Assembly (NCBI GenBank): GCA_021029095.1
Contig: JAJOHG010000189.1
Span: 1 to 49,036 of the forward strand
Origin: Phellopilus nigrolimitatus
Taxonomy: Eukaryota > Basidiomycota > Agaricomycetes > Hymenochaetales > Hymenochaetaceae
Reading direction: 5' to 3'
Length of the DNA stretch: 49,036 nucleotides
In this document: piece by piece, positions 43,184 to 49,036 of the stretch
Numbering within the stretch: position 1 is the stretch's first letter
How the letters are laid out: each line of letters starts with the position of its first letter
Notes under the pieces: model-generated
What the model was told of the DNA's origin: nothing
Seen by the model: only the letters and a program-made list of their open reading frames with translations
The model's database searches: none
Program-made: the position numbers and the translations under genes

Positions 43184-45323
43184 ATGGTCAGCGAGCACGA
43201 TGGCATGGATGCCTCGCGCGTCGAGATCGCCAAGTCTGACAATAGCAGGCCGGCGGCGGCAAACGATGCTAAGGGCCTGCTCGCGGACAAGGAAGCGACC
43301 CTGCTCGCGGGTGGGTTCCTAAAGTCCCCCGTAGCATCCATAGACGGCCGAACACTCAATGATCCCGAACACCTTGTCAGAGGGGAGCGCGAGGCGACAA
43401 GAGCAGCTATACAGGAACCTGAATGCAAGGACGACGAATTTCCGGATGGCGGTCTGCGTGCTTGGCTTGTAATCCTCGGCGTACGTTTATTTTGTCTCAT
43501 TGTTGGCGCTCTGTGTGCAGGTCACTTACACGATATAATCATCCAGGCAATTTGCACGACATTTTCAAGGTGATTTAAATAAGGGTTTTCGAATGGCTAA
43601 GTTTTGACCTCGACTTGTATTCAGTTTCGGCTTCGTGAATTCATGGGGAGTGAGTTAATTCTAGGCATCGTCATCATTAAGAGATCGTACTTATTACTGA
43701 TGCATATGTGCAGGCTTTTCAGTCATACTACGAACAGACAATGTTGCGCGATACCTGTGCGTCCGACATGTGAGTTTTTGCCGTATGATCTGTATACCCT
43801 ATCTCACCTGGTTATCCAGAGCATGGATCGGTTCAATACAGGCATGTTTTCGCAATCGGCTATTCATATACGATTCTTTTCTAAATTACTGAACCTAGTA
43901 TTCATTCACGTTCTTTCCGTCGATCATCACCGGGCGTCTATTTGATCTCGGGTACTTCAAATTGCCTTTATATCTTGCCAGCTGTTTGATGATCGTAGCA
44001 ACCTTCTTGACCGCTCAATGTACGGAATACTGGCAATTCGTTCTTTGCCAAGGGATAGCAGTAGGCGTAAGTGCGGCAGTACTCGTTTACATTCAGTTGA
44101 TCGCTGATGCTCTTTCCCGATGAAAGCTAGCCTCGGGCGTTATCTTTGGACCCACAATAGCAGTAATATCACATTGGTTCAAGAAGCGAAGAGGAATGGC
44201 ATTGGGAATCATTGCATGTGGATCTTCTATTGGTGGTACCACTCTGCCCATAGCTTTCCATAAACTGGTTGTGGAAGTAGGGTGTGTGTCACTTTGGACT
44301 GAGGAAGAAGCGCTAACCGCAACTTTCCCTTACGGTAGATTCCCCTGGACTATGAGAATAATCGGCTTCATACTTATTTTCACTTTGGGCATCGCAATCC
44401 TCGTACGTTTAGTCTTTTAAAAGCAGAAGTGGAACTCCGTGAACATTATATTTGCAGACTCTAGATCGCCGTTTACCTCCCGTGAATGTATCAGGGGGAC
44501 TGTTGAACCTCCGTGCCTTCAAATCTCTGCCGTACACGCTATACACACTCTCAGCATTTATTGCGTTCCTGGGTCTCTACACAGGTAAGACTTTCAAGTT
44601 ATCTGTTCTGACTTCCACTGACCGATGCGTTGCTTTCCTTAGTTTTAACATATATCGACGTTAGCGCAGCGGTGAATGGAGTGGACGATAATTTTGCATT
44701 TTACTTGGTCTCCATTGCAAATGCTACTTCAATATTTGGGCGATTAAGTTCAGGCTTCCTTGCTGACAGGATCGGTGCGCCACTTGTTTTAGTAAAGGCG
44801 TGAAGTTGCTGACATTTTTGTGAACGCAGGTGCCATAAATATCATGTCTCCATTCACCCTCGTTGCAGGCATTTTAACCTATATATGGCCTTTTGTTACT
44901 GGAAAAACGGCATATATCGCAGTTGCTGTCATATATGGGTACGCTCGTACTTGTAACTCAAATATCTCTACTCGTCTAATACGGCATTATCTCAGAGTGT
45001 CTTCAGGGGCGTATGTTGGACTTATTGCGGCGCCTATGATCGCGCTCGGAGACACAGGAGATGTGGGGCGTAGGACAGGCATGTACTTTTCTGTGCTCGC
45101 TGTCGGAGCGCTAGCGGGTCCACCAATCTCCGGAGCAATAAATGAGGCCACTGGCAATTATACTGCCACTGGGATTTATGCAGGTACTAACAGAACATGT
45201 TCCTTATATATTCGTTTGTTCTCATTTTTTGCGTTCTGCTCAGGCACTATGGTGATTATCTCGGTGGCTGTTATGTGGACTTCGAGATGCTTGGTATTGG
45301 GCCGTCTCTGGGGAAAGTTTTGA
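43184..45323 (+). CDS. MFS transporter, monocarboxylate-permease type
   Basis: 13 exons: 43184-43480, 43547-43569, 43625-43649, 43714-43769, 43820-43841, 43899-44066, 44127-44281, 44339-44402, 44458-44584, 44643-44774, 44830-44938, 44996-45183, 45244-45323; 481 residues. After a hydrophilic N-terminus comes DGGLRAWLVILGAICTTFSS, the start of the monocarboxylate-porter (MCT) type, then FGFVNSWGAFQSYYEQ, AWIGSIQ, GRLFDLGYFKLPLYLAS, ISHWFKKRRGMALGI, FGRLSSGFLADRIG and AMIALGD-like PMIALGDTGDVGRRTGMYFS. About twelve membrane segments. Fungal members transport monocarboxylates, riboflavin or other small molecules; the substrate cannot be told. The fifth intron has a GC donor (CAG|GCATGT). Several exons are 22-25 nt. 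Confidence 0.92.
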
Positions 45324-45630
45324 GGGCTGTCCCTCCCTTTTAGCTTCAGGATTACGAATACAATCTTCGAGTTTCAATATGGTGGCTGTTGTGTGATACT
45401 CGTACTTAGATTCTGCTAATGTAGATTTCTTTTCACTGCCTCCTCACCTGATTACGTACGTAGCGTGACGAATAAGCCATCGGCAAACCCCGTAGTCAAA
45501 GCCGTTCTGAAAAAACGAAAGAAATTTTTCAAGCATCACCCTCATCGATCCTCTCGTCACACCCTCTCTCTTCGTTCAAGACTCGTCGACTGTACTTGTC
45601 GACCTTGAGCGCCCCTTTCTGTGTACAATC
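45324..45630. other. Intergenic, promoter of eIF4A
   Basis: 307 bp between the MFS stop and the eIF4A start, containing the 3' end of the former and the promoter and leader of the latter (CT-rich tract 45540-45580). No gene. Confidence 0.5.
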
Positions 45631-47193
45631 ATGTCGGCGTACGTATGGTCTCGCAGTCGTAAAGCAGGAAACTGATGGGAAGGTGTTGCAGTGAAGAATT
45701 CAAGGATGTCGAAGAGGCCGAGATCGAGTCCAATTGGGACCAGGTCGTTGACAAGTATGTGGATATATGCTGCTTTTTCAGTGTGTTCAAGTATGCCTAA
45801 TGCCACTGCAATGTAGTTTTGACAACATGGAGCTGAAGGCTGAGCTCTTGCGTGGTATCTACGCCTACGGGTGAGTCATTGATACATGTTTCAACAAAGC
45901 GAATTGCTTTTTGATCATTGAATTATTAATTCTCAGTTTCGAGCGTCCGTCTGCTATTCAGCAGCGTGCGATTGTCCCTGTCGTCAAAGGCCACGATGTC
46001 ATTGCGCAGGCGCAGTCTGGCACGGGCAAGACCGCGACGTTCTCCATCTCTATCCTTCAAAAAATCGACTTGTCTCTCAAAAGCACCCAGGCGCTCATCC
46101 TCGCGCCCACGCGTGAGCTTGCACAGCAAATTCAGAAGGTCGTTATTGCGCTGGGCGACTATATGAACATCGAGTGTCACGCCTGTGTTGGCGGCACGAA
46201 CGTCCGTGAGGATATGGCAAAGCTCCAGGAAGGCGTGCAGGTCGTGGTCGGTACTCCCGGCCGCGTCTTCGATATGATTAACCGCAGAGCCCTACGCACG
46301 GACAACATTAAGATCTTCTGTCTCGACGAGGCCGACGAGATGTTGTCTCGTGGCTTCAAAGACCAGATTTACGAGGTGTTCCAGCTCCTCCCGCAGGAGA
46401 CGCAGGTCGTACTACTTTCTGCCACGATGCCGGCGGACGTGCTCGAGGTCACGAAGAAGTTCATGCGCGAACCGATTCGCATCCTCGTTAAGCGCGACGA
46501 GCTTACGCTCGAGGGTATCAAACAGTTCTACATCGCTGTCGAGAAGGAGGAGTGGAAACTTGATACGCTTTGCGACCTTTACGAGACAGTTACTATCACT
46601 CAGGCTGTTATCTTTTGTAACACCCGCCGGAAGGTCGACTGGTTGACGGAGAAGATGCACTCAAGGGAGTTCACGGTGTCTGCCATGGTAAGCTGCCACC
46701 TCAGTCGAGCTGTATCTTAACACTTACATTTCACACGTCGGTGATATAGCACGGAGACATGGAGCAGAAGCAGCGCGAGGTGCTAATGAAGGAATTCCGT
46801 TCCGGATCCTCGCGTGTGTTGATCACTACCGATCTGCTCGCCCGAGGCATCGATGTCCAGCAGGTTTCGCTGGTCATCAACTACGACCTGCCCACGAACC
46901 GGGAAAACTACATCCATCGCATTGGTCGTGGAGGTCGCTTTGGTCGCAAGGGTGTTGCGATCAACTTCGTTGTAACGGAGGATGTTCGGATGCTTAGGGA
47001 TATTGAACGTGGGTAGCTTTTCATTCAATGACTGCGAGGAAGCAAACTGCTAACGATGATCATGATTCTCTCCGCACTCAGAGTTCTACAACACGCAGAT
47101 TGACGAGATGCCCCTCAACGTTGCGTACGTATAGTTGATCAAGATGCATTGGAGGCAGCTGACTGATGGGACTTATTTAGTGACCTCATCTAA
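45631..47193 (+). CDS. TIF1: Translation initiation factor eIF4A (DEAD-box RNA helicase)
   Basis: Seven exons: 45631-45638, 45692-45754, 45817-45870, 45937-46687, 46750-47008, 47082-47124, 47181-47193; 396 residues. Helicase motifs in order: [13 protein letters not shown] (Q motif), AQSGTGKT (I), PTRELAQQI (Ia), GG and TPGRV, DEAD in [16 protein letters not shown] (II), SATM (III), [13 protein letters not shown] (IV), [20 protein letters not shown] (V), [13 protein letters not shown] (VI), and the end MPLNVADLI. It unwinds mRNA leaders within eIF4F. The first exon is 8 nt and the last 13 nt; both are required by frame and family ends. Confidence 0.97.
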
Positions 47194-48158
47194 TCGACTG
47201 GTATTGAGCGACCGCGACCACGACCACGAAGATTATGATAGTGGAGCGAAAACTAAACGGGGTTCACGCGGTAATTTACGAAGAATCGAACTTGAAGCGG
47301 GGAGTCTTGAATCTTGATGTAGCCCACATCAGCTTACTTTTCTTTATGACTTGTTTTTCTTCCTTCTGTTTCCTTTTTCTGTCGACACTTCTTTCCTCTC
47401 ATCTCTTATTCCGCTCTCCTGCCATTCTAGCTTTGTTGCCACACTGTAGCTGAGAGAGTCTTCTGTATATGCGCCCGCGTGTCGCTGATTGTCAGAATTC
47501 GATAAAATAAAAGCGGTGCTGTATTTCTCATTTGCTGGACACGCTCATCACACGTTGCACCAGGATAGTTTGTTCATCACGTCTTCGGTCCATCTTCGCT
47601 TGTAGAGCAGTGTACTCCGTGATGCTTTGTATCCGCTGGCTCCTGTTGGACAGTCCAGGGCCACACTGTCACCCACTGACACCCGGAGTGAGCGAACAGC
47701 CGCCTGGGATCAAGAGGCCGCCGAGGCTGGATGGTGTGTGGTCGGCGGACTCAGCCAGCTCGCTCCCGCAGGCCGAACGCATGCCTGATGAGAGCCGTTT
47801 TCCTTTCGTCTAGAACTCGCTTCCGCCCATCGCCAACAATGCGACCCGTCGGGACTCAGATGAGGAACCAGGCCGAATCCACAGCGCCGAATGGGCCACG
47901 CTACAGTGCTTAAAAGCCAACCCTTTAGACAACGCTGCCCTTAGCCATCTTCTGATCCGACATTCTGTCAGCGCCCGCCTATCCTTGCCTGCTCTTCTGT
48001 TCAGCCCGCGTCAAGGACCTCTCTGCCGTCTTCGTCGTCGTCTTCTGTACTCTATATAAACAACCCGCTTGCTGTCGGCGGCGTTTGTACAGCATCTTTC
48101 ATCTTCACCGCCATCACTGCCAACGCGAAGCCACAGTGCCTATCATACACATATAGTC
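47194..48158. other. Intergenic region, no gene recognised
   Basis: 965 bp. Contains the eIF4A 3' end and, near the right side, the phosphatase promoter. The ORF at 47532-47813 has no family likeness. Confidence 0.45.
48054..48060 (+). promoter_or_regulatory. TATA box of the phosphatase gene
   Basis: TATATAA about 100 bp upstream of the ATG at 48159. Confidence 0.55.
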
Positions 48159-48681
48159 ATGGTACGCACACCGTTCAGCAGCGCAGTAAAAATAAACGGA
48201 CACAATCCGTGATACTCATGCGCTCTACTTCTTCACGTCTGCACAGGAAATCGTGCCGGGCTTGTACATGTCCGATCTGTCCGTCGCAGAGAGCTCCAAG
48301 ACCCACGCTGCGCTCGGGCTCACACACGTCCTCTCCGTTATGCCAGGCAACGTGCTACTCCCGAAGGGCACCGCACTCAAGACGCTCCAGATCCCGATTC
48401 GCGACGGGCCGTTCGAGGAACTCGCCGCACATCTCGGACGCACAAGCGCGTTCATCGCGGATGCACTACGGGGACGTGGGCGTGTGCTTGTGCACTGCGT
48501 ACAGGGCATGAGCCGCAGCGCGAGCGTCGTTGCGGCGTACCTGATGGCCGCACATGGCCTGTCGGTACGCGATGCGGTCGACTTCGTGCGCAGTCGATGC
48601 GCGACCGCCCAGCCAAACTCGGGCTTTCTTGGCCAATTGCAGGAATATCACGATGCATTGTATAAAAAGGCGGGTAGATGA
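48159..48681 (+). CDS. Small dual-specificity protein phosphatase
   Basis: Two exons: 48159-48161 and 48247-48681; 145 residues. The first coding exon is the start codon alone, followed at once by an 85-nt intron (GTACGC to CACAG). The protein is MEIVPGLYMSDLSVAES at the start, has the active-site loop VLVHCVQGMSRSAS (Cys85, Arg91: HCx5R), a likely general acid Asp54 in IPIRDGPFEEL, and the C-terminal PNSGFLGQLQEYHDAL. This is the compact catalytic domain of DUSPs. If the first intron is not used, translation could only start at the internal Met 9. Confidence 0.9.
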
Positions 48682-49036
48682 CACGGAACGAGCCAAGACA
48701 CGCTGGGGACATTGGAGTCGCTCGGCTGTGTCTCTTGCATGCCCTGCTGGATTTCTCTCACGATTGGAAGTAAACCAACGATCACTCCATTCATACGATC
48801 TGTCCCTTGATCTCTCCATTGATTGTTGTAATATCTTCTCACCATTATTTGTACAATAGATGGTATACCCGTGGTTACTGAGGTCCTCATACCAGGCTGG
48901 ACAAAAATAAAAGAGTACATGACTGACTATGATCGAACGCACACACCAAAAATTACACAGCAGAGAAAGGAAAGGAAATTAGAATCTATGGTATTATCCG
49001 CAGCAGCCTTGTTTGACCGCAGGAGTTTCCAGCGCT
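48682..49036. other. Window end, no gene recognised
   Basis: 355 bp downstream of the phosphatase stop. Short ORFs without family likeness; the next gene's end may lie beyond the window. Confidence 0.4.

Noticed and set aside
47532..47813. 94-codon frame downstream of eIF4A
   Set aside because: No family likeness and no splice or promoter support.
1..49036. CRISPR arrays, bacterial operons, phage or plasmid features
   Set aside because: No spaced direct repeats of that type, and all genes are eukaryotic with spliceosomal introns.

Overview
The window is nuclear DNA of a filamentous basidiomycete, probably an Agaricomycete. Nearly every gene is cut into short exons by introns of about 40-75 nt with GT-AG (sometimes GC-AG) ends. 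The gene set is fungal: Ypt1, eIF4A, Cbp3, mL49/Img2, Pdx1/Snz, a Zn2Cys6 regulator, an Argonaute and fungal NCS1 and MFS transporters. The first ~14 kb looks much richer in G+C than the rest. Exon models were built by hand from splice sites, reading frame and protein family knowledge; no alignment or search was run.

Layout. 0-14 kb: tRNA-Asp, cyclin L (minus), a large RD/RE- and SP-rich protein (plus), a small four-exon protein (minus), a proline-rich protein (minus), mitochondrial ribosomal protein mL49 (plus) and a 1254-residue uncharacterised nuclear-looking protein (plus). 13.7-17 kb: Cbp3, the pyridoxal-phosphate synthase subunit Pdx1, and an intron-containing tRNA-Asn.

17.6-33.6 kb is the most interesting part. 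It holds a hydantoin racemase (Asp/Glu racemase, Dcg1 family), an NCS1 permease, a D-hydantoinase/dihydropyrimidinase, a Zn2Cys6 regulator, an N-carbamoyl-D-amino-acid amidohydrolase-like nitrilase and a D-amino acid oxidase. Together they read as a complete eukaryotic route: import of a 5-substituted hydantoin, racemisation, ring opening, loss of the carbamoyl group, and oxidative deamination to a 2-oxo acid, NH3 and H2O2. Permease and hydantoinase share one divergent promoter containing a 32-bp near-palindrome. Carbamoylase and oxidase share another containing CGG-N5-CCG against a TATA box. The oxidase gene carries a 265-bp inverted-repeat (MITE-like) element inserted exactly into an intron acceptor. 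Two poorly understood genes lie between the racemase and the rest.

34.4-49 kb: a 22-exon Argonaute (minus) with an 8-nt microexon encoding the last catalytic Asp, Ypt1/Rab1 (plus), a membrane-anchored aspartic protease with an unresolved 5' end (plus), a small zinc-ribbon protein (minus), an MFS monocarboxylate-type transporter (plus), eIF4A (plus) and a small dual-specificity phosphatase (plus).
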